The position numbers were made by a program, and so were the translations under genes. Below are positions 7,918 to 16,469 of a stretch of 64,000 nt of DNA, piece by piece. Position 1 is the stretch's first letter. The number at the start of each line of letters is the position of its first letter. Source of the stretch: Atlantibacter subterraneus (GTDB lineage Bacteria; Pseudomonadota; Gammaproteobacteria; Enterobacterales; Enterobacteriaceae); the NCBI RefSeq assembly GCF_027853245.1, contig NZ_JAPTZM010000002.1. The stretch is one strand, 5' to 3'. The notes beneath the pieces are model-generated. The model was not told the origin of the DNA, did not search any database, and worked only from the letters and a program-made list of their open reading frames with translations.

Positions 7918-9564
7918 TTAATGCTTCTCGATAAGCAGGGCTTCCAGCAGATCGAGATCGTGCAGCAGTTTTTGCAGCGTATCGTTGCTGATTTGCCGGG
8001 TGGCGCGCAAATGGTACAGCTCCGCGCGTTCTGAACGCAGCGCGGCAAGGCGGAACCGGCGCTCCAGATTCTCTTCCAGCGCGCTGTTCTCGGCATCGCT
8101 GCGCCCGTCGGCCCGGCGGCGCAGATTACCAATCACCCGCGCACTCACCTCTTTCAGCAGCTGGGTGTCGATGTTTTCATTGACGTCCGCCGCCATGCGC
8201 TCCTCTTTTTTCTGGATAGCGACAATCGCCACTTCCGCCGTCACTGAACGCGCCAGACGCTCCTCTTCCCGCGCTTTCGCCTGATCGGTCACTTCCACGT
8301 GCTGAAGCAGGATCGGCAGCATAATCACGCCGACAAACAGAGAAATCAGGATCACGCCCGCCGCCAGGAAAATCAGCTCATAACGCGCCGGGAACGGCGT
8401 GCCGTCGGCCAGCAACAGCGGAATTGACAGCACACCCGCCAGGGTGATGGCCCCGCGCACGCCCGCGAAAGCGGCAATCAGCAGATCGCGGGTTTTCCAT
8501 GCGCCAAACTCCATCGGCTTCTTCTTCAGGAAGCGACGGCTGAAGTGCTTCATCACCCACAGCCAGGCGAAGCGCACCAGAATGAGCGCCGCGTAGATGA
8601 TGAAGATATCAAGGAACAGCATCCACACTTCAACATTGGGATCGGCTTCGGCAGCAGTCAGCGAGGTCTCCAGAATGCCGGGCATTTGCAGGCCGAGCAT
8701 CAGGAACACCATGCCGTTAAACACAAACTCCAGCATCGACCAGACGCTGTTGGCGCGCAGGCGCATCGCCAGCGGCGCGCGGCGCATCACGCCGGAACGG
8801 GTGATGGTCATCCCGGCGGCCACGGCGGCCAGAATGCCAGATACGCCAATATGTTCGGCAATCAGATAAGAGGCAAACGGCAGCAGGAACAGCAGCACGA
8901 TTTGCGTGGCGGGCTCATCGCCGCCCCAGCGGCTCAGCCAGCGCAGCGAGCGGCCATACAGCCAGGCGACGGCGATACCGGCCAACAGGCCGCCCACCGC
9001 CACTTTCATAAACTCCACCGTCGCGCCGCCCACGGTAAACACCATGGTGCCCATCGCTACGGCCACGGCAAACTTCAGGGCCACCAGGCCGGAGGCGTCG
9101 TTCATTAACGCTTCGCCCTGCAAAATCCCCATGATTTTTTTGGGTATTCGTCCTTCGCCAACGATGCCGGACAGCGCGACCGCATCGGTGGGCGACAGCA
9201 CGGCGGCCAGCGCAAAAGCGGGTATCAGCGGGATGCCCGGCACCATCCAGTAAATCAGGAAACCGATCCCGACCACGGTGACCAGCACCAGCGCCAGCGC
9301 GAGACCGATAATCTCCCGGCCATGGTCGAGAAATTCGCGGGTCGGCGTTTTCCAGCCGTCGGCAAACAGCAGCGGCGGGATAAACAGCACCAGAAACAGT
9401 TCCGGATTAAAGTCCACATGCAAACCAAACGTCGGCCAGGCGAGCAAGGCACCTATGGCGATTTGCATTAACGGAAGGGGAACCTGGAAGGGAAGTACCC
9501 GGGTAACGACCCCGGAGAGCGAGACCACAAGGGTCATGATAAGAATGGTAAAGAAGATTTCCAT
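7918..9564 (-). CDS. yjcE: CPA1-family Na+/H+ antiporter YjcE
   Basis: 548-residue inner-membrane cation:proton antiporter (NhaP/CPA1 type), matching E. coli YjcE end to end. About twelve membrane segments occupy the first 400 residues and include LSPTDAVALSGIVGEGRIP (about 122-140) and the conserved GEALMNDASGL, where the paired acidic/Asn residues of the ion path lie. A charged cytoplasmic tail of about 130 residues follows and is rich in Arg and Glu. It is monocistronic, converging with the LysR gene. Confidence 0.93.
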   Translation of the reverse strand: MEIFFTILIMTLVVSLSGVVTRVLPFQVPLPLMQIAIGALLAWPTFGLHVDFNPELFLVLFIPPLLFADGWKTPTREFLDHGREIIGLALALVLVTVVGIGFLIYWMVPGIPLIPAFALAAVLSPTDAVALSGIVGEGRIPKKIMGILQGEALMNDASGLVALKFAVAVAMGTMVFTVGGATVEFMKVAVGGLLAGIAVAWLYGRSLRWLSRWGGDEPATQIVLLFLLPFASYLIAEHIGVSGILAAVAAGMTITRSGVMRRAPLAMRLRANSVWSMLEFVFNGMVFLMLGLQMPGILETSLTAAEADPNVEVWMLFLDIFIIYAALILVRFAWLWVMKHFSRRFLKKKPMEFGAWKTRDLLIAAFAGVRGAITLAGVLSIPLLLADGTPFPARYELIFLAAGVILISLFVGVIMLPILLQHVEVTDQAKAREEERLARSVTAEVAIVAIQKKEERMAADVNENIDTQLLKEVSARVIGNLRRRADGRSDAENSALEENLERRFRLAALRSERAELYHLRATRQISNDTLQKLLHDLDLLEALLIEKH

Positions 9565-9664
9565 GCTGTCCTTGAATGCGGTGATGCCTGTCGAAAAAAG
9601 AGACTCCTCAGATAATAGAACATCGACACCAACAAAAAGGAAACAGGATGTGCCTTAAAAACAA

Positions 9665-9688
9665 AAACGGGCCAAATCAGGCCCGTTT
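9665..9688 (-). terminator. Terminator of ghxP
   Basis: On the minus strand AAACGGGCC-TGATTT-GGCCCGTTT followed by TTGTTTTT, a 9-bp stem with a U-rich tail, directly after the ghxP stop codon. Confidence 0.85.
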
Positions 9689-9705
9689 GTCGGAAAACAT
9701 GAGGA

Positions 9706-11052
9706 TTAAATCGCCCAGCCGCCCGCGTAGAACGCCACCAGCGCGATAGCAATAATCACGGTGCCGATATTGAGCTTGCGCCACTCGCCGGAGACCACAC
9801 GACCAATCACCAGCGATGCGAAGCCAATCATGATGCCGGTTACGATGTTACAGGTCAGCACGATAAACACGGCGGTGATCAGGCCGGACATGGCGTCAAC
9901 GAAATCGGCGAAATCGATTTTCGCCACGTTGCTCAGCATCAGCAGGCCGACATACATCAGCGCAGGTGCAGTCGCGTAAGCGGGCACCAGGTAAGAGAGC
10001 GGAGACAGGAACAGGATCAGCAGGAACAGCACGCCAACGGTGATTGCCGTCAGGCCGGTTTTGCCGCCCGCCGCCGTACCCGCTGCGGATTCGATATACA
10101 CCGCGGCAGGCGCTGCGCCCACCAGGCCGGAGAACACGCTGCTCAGGGAGTCGGTGGTCAGTGCTTTGCCGCCATCGATAATCTGCCCGTCTTTATCCAG
10201 CAGGTTCGCCTGACCGGCTACCGCGCGGATAGTCCCGGTCGCATCAAACACCGCCGTCATTACCAGCGCCAGTACGCTTGGGATCACTACCGGGTTCAGC
10301 GCGCCCATGATGTCCAGGCTGCCGATCAGCGAATTGCCGTTTTCATCGCTCAGCGACGGCATGGCGAACAGGCCGGAGAATTTCACGCTCGGGTCGAAAA
10401 TCAGGCCAACGATAGAAACGCCGATGATGGTCAGCAGAATGCCGCCCGGCACTTTCAGTTTCTCAAGACCAATGATCACCGCCAGGCCAATCAGCGACAT
10501 GATCACCGGGAAGCTGGCGAAGTGGCCCAACGCTACCGGCAAGCCGTCCAGCGGGTTTTTGATCACCAGGCCCACGCCGTTCGCGGCAATCAGCAGCAGG
10601 AACAGGCCGATACCGATACCGGTACCGTGCGCGATGCCCTGCGGCAGGTTGCGTAAGATCCAGCTACGGATGCCGGTGGCGGAAATAATGGTAAACAGCA
10701 CGCCCATCAGGAACACCGCGCCTAAGGCGACCGGCACGCTGATTTGCTGGCCCAGCACCAGGCTGAACGCGGTAAAGGCAGTTAAGGAGATGGCGCAACC
10801 GATAGCCAGCGGTAGGTTTGCCCACAGGCCCATCAGTAATGAACCGATACCGGCAACCAGACAGGTGGCAACGAAAACGGCGGCTGGCGGAAAGCCCGCT
10901 TTACCCAGCATGCCCGGAACCACGATAACGGAATAGACCATGGCCAAAAAGGTGGTGAGGCCTGCAACGATTTCCTGACGAACGGTACTGCCGCGTGCAG
11001 AAACCTTAAACCAGGCATCAAGCGAGCCGGTACGCGCAGATGGCGTAGACAT
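9706..11052 (-). CDS. ghxP: Guanine/hypoxanthine permease GhxP
   Basis: NCS2/AzgA-family purine permease of 448 residues, nearly identical to E. coli GhxP (YjcD), which imports guanine and hypoxanthine with protons. The start chosen gives MSTPSARTGSLDAWF with a good AGGGGAAG site ahead; a longer in-frame start 51 bases upstream lacks family similarity. The family motifs FLAMVYSVIVVPGML, FDATGTIRAVAGQANL and YIESAAGTAAGGKTGLTA are intact. Three PurR-like boxes lie upstream, which fits the known PurR control of the E. coli gene. Confidence 0.95.
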   Translation of the reverse strand: MSTPSARTGSLDAWFKVSARGSTVRQEIVAGLTTFLAMVYSVIVVPGMLGKAGFPPAAVFVATCLVAGIGSLLMGLWANLPLAIGCAISLTAFTAFSLVLGQQISVPVALGAVFLMGVLFTIISATGIRSWILRNLPQGIAHGTGIGIGLFLLLIAANGVGLVIKNPLDGLPVALGHFASFPVIMSLIGLAVIIGLEKLKVPGGILLTIIGVSIVGLIFDPSVKFSGLFAMPSLSDENGNSLIGSLDIMGALNPVVIPSVLALVMTAVFDATGTIRAVAGQANLLDKDGQIIDGGKALTTDSLSSVFSGLVGAAPAAVYIESAAGTAAGGKTGLTAITVGVLFLLILFLSPLSYLVPAYATAPALMYVGLLMLSNVAKIDFADFVDAMSGLITAVFIVLTCNIVTGIMIGFASLVIGRVVSGEWRKLNIGTVIIAIALVAFYAGGWAI

Positions 11053-11166
11053 AGAAACTTCCCCTGAGAATTTTTGTAGTTCGTTCTTATGCGCGGTGGA
11101 CAACCCGCTGCCAGCTAAACGTCAGATCCCTGTGCTCAATGAGTGACAAATAGGAGGGGTCACAAT

Positions 11167-11182
11167 AAGCAAACGTTTAGCT
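11167..11182. promoter_or_regulatory. PurR-like operator upstream of ghxP
   Basis: AAGCAAACGTTTAGCT matches the PurR consensus ANGCAANCGNTTNCNT with one mismatch. Two weaker copies lie at 11212-11227 (AGGCAAACGATTATCC) and 11311-11326 (GCGCAAACGTTATCGT). All fall in the 330-base spacer between ghxP and the glutathione S-transferase gene, on the promoter side of ghxP. Apart from these boxes I see nothing else in the spacer. Confidence 0.6.
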
Positions 11183-11382
11183 CCGCGCATAGAAAACGGT
11201 GCGTAAAGTTAAGGCAAACGATTATCCAGCCTTGTGACGGGGTTTTTCAACTTAACTTTGCCGCTTTTCGCGAAAAATTCATCCAGGTGATGATTTCTTC
11301 ACCGACAAATGCGCAAACGTTATCGTCGATGCGCAAAGCCATAACAAAATCCGCTCAATATGTTATGGCCGTGAATGCGGAA

Positions 11383-12051
11383 TTAGCCGCCGGGCAGTGA
11401 AAAAGGCCCGCCTTTGGTGATGGCGCGCTGCCAGGCCGGTCGCTGTTCGAAACGCTGCTTCCAGCGCTGAAGGTTGGGCAAATTATCGATCCCGCCCCGG
11501 GTCAGCAGCGCAATGACGGGAAAACTCATCTGGATATCCGCCATGCTAAACTGATCCCCGGCAAACCATTCACGCCCTTCAAGCGATTGCTCGATAAATT
11601 GCGCATGGGTAGCGAGCTGCTTATTCAGATAGCCTTTCTGCACCCCCTGCCCTAACAGCTTACCCACGGTACGAAAGCCAAACGGTACCGGCGGTTTACC
11701 AAGGCTGGCGAATACCAGTTTCATCATCAGCTGCGGCATCAGCGATCCCTCTGCGTAGTGCAGCCAGAAGCGGTAATCGATTTTTCCCTGCGCATCGGCA
11801 GGCTTGAGTTGCCCCTGGGTATCGTAGGTTTCCTGCAGGTATTCCAGGATTGCACCGGATTCCGCCAACACAAAGCCTTCATCTTCCAGCACCGGTGATT
11901 TGCCCAGCGGGTGCACTTTTTTTAGTGCAGGCGGTGCCATCATCGTGGGTTCACGCTGATAGCGAACAATCTGGTAGGGCAAATTCAGCTCTTCCAGCGC
12001 GCAAAGGATACGCTGCGATCGGGAGTTATTCAGATGATGCACGGTTAGCAT
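11383..12051 (-). CDS. Glutathione S-transferase family protein
   Basis: 222 residues with a thioredoxin-like N-terminal domain (about 1-80, including HPLGKSPVLEDEG and the glutathione-contacting ESGAILEYL) and an all-helical C-terminal domain (about 88-215, including AGDQFSMADIQMSFP). The likely catalytic Ser/Asn is in the N-terminal NNSRSQRILCAL. Salmonella carries a GST gene at the same place beside soxR (STM4267), whereas E. coli K-12 does not. Being next to soxRS suggests a role in oxidative or electrophile stress, but no SoxS site was identified. Substrate unknown. Confidence 0.85.
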   Translation of the reverse strand: MLTVHHLNNSRSQRILCALEELNLPYQIVRYQREPTMMAPPALKKVHPLGKSPVLEDEGFVLAESGAILEYLQETYDTQGQLKPADAQGKIDYRFWLHYAEGSLMPQLMMKLVFASLGKPPVPFGFRTVGKLLGQGVQKGYLNKQLATHAQFIEQSLEGREWFAGDQFSMADIQMSFPVIALLTRGGIDNLPNLQRWKQRFEQRPAWQRAITKGGPFSLPGG

Positions 12052-12174
12052 GGCAATTTCTCATCGCGAGTGGGTGAATTTAACTATAGAAAATTGCGGC
12101 AAGTTGTCGCAAAAGTTAGTGCGAAAAATCGCCAGAATGGCTGGAAGAAACAGGGACCGGGGATATACTGAAAT

Positions 12175-12318
12175 TATCGGTGCAAGCCGGAACCTCCTGA
12201 AAGACTACGATTGAGGAGCGCCGACGTCGGGGGAAACCCTCCCGTGAGAAAGCGGGATACTGATAAAGACAAAGACCGGAACCAAACTAAAGCGCCGCAG
12301 TTGGCGCTTTAGTTTTTT
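12175..12318 (+). ncRNA. sraL: Small RNA SraL (RyjA)
   Basis: Region between the GST gene and soxR, on the strand opposite both, exactly where SraL/RyjA (about 140 nt, sigma-S dependent) lies in Salmonella and E. coli. A -10 element TATACT at 12164-12169 would start transcription near 12175. The transcript would end in a strong intrinsic terminator at 12284-12318, giving about 144 nt. In Salmonella SraL base-pairs with the tig mRNA. The ends are inferred; the assignment rests on place, size, promoter and terminator, not on an alignment. Confidence 0.72.
12284..12318 (+). terminator. Terminator of SraL, overlapping the soxR stop
   Basis: Perfect 13-bp stem AAACTAAAGCGCC / GGCGCTTTAGTTT with a 6-base loop and a run of T on the plus strand. 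It also lies immediately after soxR on the minus strand, where its U-tract is poorer, so it may work in both directions. Confidence 0.85.
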
Positions 12319-12781
12319 AGTGCTCGCTGTCCTCCAGCAATCGCGCGCCAGTCCCTTCCTGCCCCAGCCGATCCTCCGGGTTACGCAACGGACAGTCGCT
12401 ACGCGACAGGCAGCCGCAGCCGATACAACCATCCAGTTCATCGCGCAATGACGTTAGCGTCTGGATCCGTCGATCGAGTTCTTCCCGCCAGCGTGACGAA
12501 AGCTGTTGCCACTCTTTCGGACTGATGGAATGCCCTTCAGGCAATACGCTGAGCGCCTGGTTAATGGTGGCGAGCGGGATACCGATCCGCTGAGCAATTT
12601 TAATGATCGCCACATAGCGCAGCACGTCACGCTTATAGCGCCGCTGGTTTCCCGCATTGCGGGTACTTTTTATCAGCCCTTTGCTCTCATAAAAATGCAG
12701 CGCGGAAACCGCGACGCCGCTGCGTTTTGCCACTTCACCGGGCGTCAGAAAGGGTTTAATGCGCGGTTTTTTCTTCTCCAT
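12317..12781 (-). CDS. soxR: Redox-sensitive MerR-family regulator SoxR
   Basis: 154 residues, usual length. The MerR-type winged helix (about 12-80) begins LTPGEVAKRSGVAVSALHFYE and is followed by a dimerisation helix and the cluster loop CIGCGCLSRSDC at about residues 119-130, whose four cysteines hold the [2Fe-2S] centre that senses superoxide-generating and redox-cycling compounds. It diverges from soxS across an 83-base control region and activates it on oxidation. Confidence 0.98.
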   Translation of the reverse strand: MEKKKPRIKPFLTPGEVAKRSGVAVSALHFYESKGLIKSTRNAGNQRRYKRDVLRYVAIIKIAQRIGIPLATINQALSVLPEGHSISPKEWQQLSSRWREELDRRIQTLTSLRDELDGCIGCGCLSRSDCPLRNPEDRLGQEGTGARLLEDSEH

Positions 12782-12786
12782 AACGC

Positions 12787-12817
12787 TTTACCTCAAGTTA
12801 ACTTGAGGAATTATACT
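12787..12817 (+). promoter_or_regulatory. soxS promoter with SoxR operator
   Basis: TTTACC (-35, 12787-12792) and TATACT (-10, 12812-12817) are 19 bases apart, the overlong spacing typical of MerR-family targets. The 18-bp palindrome CCTCAAGTTAACTTGAGG at 12791-12808 is the SoxR site lying in that spacer. SoxR is expected to untwist the promoter when oxidised. The site also overlaps the soxR promoter side, allowing self-control. Confidence 0.93.
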
Positions 12818-12864
12818 CGCCGCCAATGAGAACGACTATCGATAACTTACGATAAGGGGCGCTT

Positions 12865-13257
12865 ATGTCACATCCGGAAATTATCAGCACACTGATTGAA
12901 TGGATCGATGAGCATATTGACCAACCGCTGAATATCGACGTGGTGGCGAAAAAATCAGGTTATTCAAAATGGTACTTACAGCGGATGTTTCGCACCGTGA
13001 TGCGGCAGTCGCTCGGGGAGTATATTCGTCAACGCCGGTTATCGATGGCGGCAGAAGCGCTGCGTAATACGCGGCGGCCTATTTTTGATATCGCGATGGA
13101 TCACGGTTACGTTTCACAGCAGACCTTTTCACGCGTTTTCCGTCGGGAATATGACATTACGCCGACCGACTACCGGCTTCAGACCAGAGTCGCGGGATTA
13201 GCTTCCCGTAATAACGTTTTAACTTCAGGCTCGTATACCCAGCTAATGAGCTCATGA
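12865..13257 (+). CDS. soxS: AraC-family superoxide-response activator SoxS, with C-terminal tail
   Basis: Single AraC/XylS DNA-binding domain with two helix-turn-helix motifs (about 20-60 and 75-103). The first 106 residues follow E. coli SoxS from MSHPEIISTLIEWIDEHIDQ to TPTDYRL. E. coli SoxS ends there at 107 residues. Here the frame continues for 24 more residues to a total of 130, and all of the extra codons lie over the 3' end of the convergent pdeC gene (79-base overlap). SoxS works as a monomer and is kept short-lived by Lon/FtsH acting on its N-terminus, so a C-terminal tail could be neutral. Expression comes from the SoxR-controlled promoter upstream. No terminator is visible between the two genes. 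Confidence 0.93.
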   Translation: MSHPEIISTLIEWIDEHIDQPLNIDVVAKKSGYSKWYLQRMFRTVMRQSLGEYIRQRRLSMAAEALRNTRRPIFDIAMDHGYVSQQTFSRVFRREYDITPTDYRLQTRVAGLASRNNVLTSGSYTQLMSS

Positions 13258-14783
13258 GGCGACATCGCCTTCGCGAAATACCACCCCTGACAGAACTGCA
13301 CGTTACGCTTTAACAGCCAGCTAATTTGCTCAGGGGTTTCCACCCCTTCGGCAATAATCTTCAGGCGCAGGCTTTGCGCCATTTCAATAATATGTTCCAC
13401 GATCAAATGGCTGGTGCTGTTGGTGGTCAGCGTATCGATAAAGGTTTTATCGATTTTCAGCATATCGACATTCAGCGAGTACAGATTGTGAAGGTTGGAA
13501 TAGCCGGTACCAAAATCATCGATAGCGATTTCAAAGCCTGAGCGGCGGAAGGCCTGCACCACCGGCGCGGTTTTGGTCACGTCAATGACGCCGCGCTCGG
13601 TGACTTCAATTTTGATTTGCTGGGCTTTAACGCCAAATTGACGGTTCTTTTGTTCAATCAGGGCAATCAGCCGCGCAGAGTGGAAATCGGATGCGGACAG
13701 GTTGATAGAAATGTAAAGCTCCGGATGGACCGCCAGAAATGTGCCCAGATCCTGATACAACTCTTCAATAACGTAATCGGTGACCCGGGCAATCAGCCCC
13801 TCTTTTTCCGCCAGCGGAATAAATTCAACCGGGCTCATTACCGGGCCATTAAATCCCGGCCACCGCAATAGCGCTTCAGCGCCAACGCAGGTACCGTTTT
13901 TAATATCGACTATTGGCTGATAATGAAGACAAAGCTGACGCTTTTGCAGTGCGCGCTGTAGCATACGGGCAGGCGAATTAAACTGCTGACGAGTACGCGA
14001 CCACATCAGAAGAATAATCACGCTGCAGATTAACCCCAGCGGTAAAGTCAGGGTAATTTGATGAAACCATTCCTGAAAAATACGTTGCGAACTGGTCGAG
14101 ACAATAATAGCAATCGGGCGGACGCTGGATTGGGCAATCGTATAATAGCGATCGCCCATCTGAAAGTGACTGTCTTTATTACGGATTAGCTGGTCGAATA
14201 GTTTTGCGTCGGCTTGCTGGCTTAGCGAAAAGAATTGTTTCGTCACGGTGTCAAACAAGCCAAATTGCAAATGACTATCCGTGGACATGACTTCACTATA
14301 GGAAAGGGGATTCACTACCGCGACATAATTCCCTTTGCGCATATAAACCATTTTATGGCCGGAATAAAATGGCGTATCACGATAATAATAAATCGCAATA
14401 TTGGTGCTACGTGTATAATTTGCGGCATCCATGATCCAGTGTTGCTTCATGGTCATGGCCGTCGAACATTGAAATTCATCTTCACTGGCATAAATCAAAT
14501 CAGCCACATAAAGATGGCCCCGCACGATATTCAGCATATTCGCCCGATGGTCCGCAGTGCATATTAAACCAGGCCAGGTGAGCGCTTCTTCGCGAGCGGA
14601 ATCAACGTCTTTGATAACAATTTCGGTTTTGTCGAGTACTAATTGCGCAAACGCGTGGAGGTGTTCACGGGTATCACTAATTGCGCGCAGATGAGCTAAC
14701 CACAGGGCAAGCGCGACAGGAAGCAGCACCACGAGTGTAATGCCTGCCAGTCGTAACGCGTTTTTTCGTGCCCTGAAATTCAT
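13179..14783 (-). CDS. pdeC: c-di-GMP phosphodiesterase PdeC (YjcC), CSS-EAL type
   Basis: 534 residues. A membrane segment near the N-terminus (about 10-32), a periplasmic CSS-type sensor with two candidate redox cysteines (in PGLICTADHR and EFQCSTAM; the usual CSS is CST here), a second membrane helix (about 240-260) and a cytoplasmic EAL domain (about 275-520). Catalytic motifs are intact: EALLRW, the Asn of SINLSA, EVTERG, DDFGTGYSN and the Lys of LKIDKTFI. In E. coli oxidised or reduced CSS cysteines tune activity and stability. Start taken at the ATG giving MNFRARKNAL; an upstream ATG 75 bases earlier has no ribosome-binding site. The 3' end overlaps soxS by 79 bases, convergently. Confidence 0.93.
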   Translation of the reverse strand: MNFRARKNALRLAGITLVVLLPVALALWLAHLRAISDTREHLHAFAQLVLDKTEIVIKDVDSAREEALTWPGLICTADHRANMLNIVRGHLYVADLIYASEDEFQCSTAMTMKQHWIMDAANYTRSTNIAIYYYRDTPFYSGHKMVYMRKGNYVAVVNPLSYSEVMSTDSHLQFGLFDTVTKQFFSLSQQADAKLFDQLIRNKDSHFQMGDRYYTIAQSSVRPIAIIVSTSSQRIFQEWFHQITLTLPLGLICSVIILLMWSRTRQQFNSPARMLQRALQKRQLCLHYQPIVDIKNGTCVGAEALLRWPGFNGPVMSPVEFIPLAEKEGLIARVTDYVIEELYQDLGTFLAVHPELYISINLSASDFHSARLIALIEQKNRQFGVKAQQIKIEVTERGVIDVTKTAPVVQAFRRSGFEIAIDDFGTGYSNLHNLYSLNVDMLKIDKTFIDTLTTNSTSHLIVEHIIEMAQSLRLKIIAEGVETPEQISWLLKRNVQFCQGWYFAKAMSPHELISWVYEPEVKTLLREANPATLV

Positions 14784-15071
14784 CGTGATCTCATATCCCT
14801 GCTGTTTGTGCCTGCCTGGTGATGAATAGACACTCTCCAAACAGGCGTTACGTTGCATGAATAACGGAACATTAGCAACAGGATTTTATTATCACAGAAT
14901 ATAATTTCTTAACCTGTTCAGGTTATTCACAGGTTTTACCGAAAAAAAAGCGTTAATTTATCTTAAGTGCGTTATTTTCGCTGTTTAACGGTAACCTTAA
15001 TTACATCTAATTAAATTTTAATAATTAAAACACCTGAATTGTCTGTGGATTATCCACTACGGGCTGAGTGG

Positions 15072-16469
15072 TTAACAAATGTCTCCAGGCCGAACGCAAA
15101 CTGTACGGCTGCGCCCGGTATGTTTAGCCTGGTAAAGGGCTTTGTCTGCTTCAGTAAGCACCTGCGAAAGGATCAACGTTTTCCCTTTTACAGCCAGCGC
15201 CCCTGCACTAAAAGACAACGTGACGGGTTGTTCATTAAGCAATAAGGGTGTCGTTATCAGCGTTTCACGAAGTTGTGTGGTAAACGTTACCGCATCATCA
15301 CAATCTGCTTCTTTAAGTATCACCAGGAACTCTTCACCGCCTAAGCGGCCCACATAAAACTCTGGGAAACGGCAGGCGCGCATACAATCACAAAAATGGC
15401 GTAAGGCTTTGTCGCCTGCGGCATGCCCCCATGAATCATTAATTCGCTTAAAATAATCCAGGTCGATCATTAAAACGGCAAACGGATCGCCTGTCGTGGC
15501 GTCAAGCTCACTCTCTAACTTCTTAAGTATTTCTGCACGATTGAGACACTGAGTTAAATCGTCAATAGTGGCTTTTAGCGTCAATATTCTTTCGGCCTGC
15601 TTACGCGCGGTAATATCTAACCCGATATTCAGGACGCTGTTATCAGGTAATAATATATTAGCCCAGAGCGTGGTTAACATCGTACCGTCACGTCGCAAAG
15701 GGTGCCATTCTTTCATGGCGGTCAGCGGGCTGGTATTAACGGATTCCCTCACGTCACTGCGAATCGCCGGGTCGGGATAAAACAGCGCTAACGGATCCTG
15801 CGCCTGGTTAATCTCGTCTATTGTCCATCCAAACACTCTTTCACATTCACCGTTCCAGAGAGTGCAACGACCATTTCTGTCGAATGAATTCATCAGCACC
15901 GGCGCACGCTCAAACAATATTTTATATTGTTCGGAAATTTGCTGGAGTTCCTGAAAGGCAAATTCACGAGCAGATTGCTCGAGTAAATAATCTCGCAGCT
16001 TGTCTGCCAGAATCGTCACGCCGTGTTTGAGAATAGTAATCGACGGCAGAGTATGCTGATAAGCTAAAAAAAGCCAGGCGGTAGAGGCATAATCGCGCAG
16101 CGGCAATTTGCATAAAATTCCGGTTTGCAGTTGCCCGAAGGGCATATCCAGGCCCGGATAAAACAACTCTCCCACGCCTTGTGACCATGAAAGAATACGC
16201 CAGGCATAGGGATGCTCAATGATACGAGGGTGCAGCAAGACCTGGCATGCCTGAGCATAGCCGTCTTCCCTCTCACCCGTATGGTGGACCTGAAGCTCCC
16301 CGTCACGCTCAATGGCAATCCAGGTAACAGAACTGCCCAACGCGTGTTGGATATCGCCAACGATATCCTGTAATGAACGATGCGGTAAAAGTTGCGGAAT
16401 GACCTGGGTCAGGATACGCAATACCTGTGCGCCATCGCCCAGAAGATTGTGTTTTTGTGCAGTATTCAT
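15072..16469 (-). CDS. PAS-GGDEF diguanylate cyclase with GAF-like N-terminus
   Basis: 465 residues, soluble. The N-terminal 170 residues look like a GAF-type sensor, a PAS domain follows (about 180-295, with the PAC-like end NIGLDITARKQAE), and a GGDEF domain (about 305-460) carries DDLTQCLNR, DLDYFKRINDSWGH and the active-site motif GGEEF. The product-inhibition site normally written RxxD five residues before GGEEF reads RFPE here, so feedback control may be lost. It would make c-di-GMP, opposing the PdeC hydrolase encoded just downstream. I do not recognise a K-12 orthologue at this locus. Ligands of the sensor domains are unknown. Confidence 0.88.
   Translation of the reverse strand: MNTAQKHNLLGDGAQVLRILTQVIPQLLPHRSLQDIVGDIQHALGSSVTWIAIERDGELQVHHTGEREDGYAQACQVLLHPRIIEHPYAWRILSWSQGVGELFYPGLDMPFGQLQTGILCKLPLRDYASTAWLFLAYQHTLPSITILKHGVTILADKLRDYLLEQSAREFAFQELQQISEQYKILFERAPVLMNSFDRNGRCTLWNGECERVFGWTIDEINQAQDPLALFYPDPAIRSDVRESVNTSPLTAMKEWHPLRRDGTMLTTLWANILLPDNSVLNIGLDITARKQAERILTLKATIDDLTQCLNRAEILKKLESELDATTGDPFAVLMIDLDYFKRINDSWGHAAGDKALRHFCDCMRACRFPEFYVGRLGGEEFLVILKEADCDDAVTFTTQLRETLITTPLLLNEQPVTLSFSAGALAVKGKTLILSQVLTEADKALYQAKHTGRSRTVCVRPGDIC

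Noticed and set aside
8545..9108. A 187-codon His/Gln-rich frame opposite yjcE
   Set aside because: Typical antisense shadow of a GC-rich membrane-protein gene; composition follows the complement of yjcE codons and there is no ribosome-binding site.
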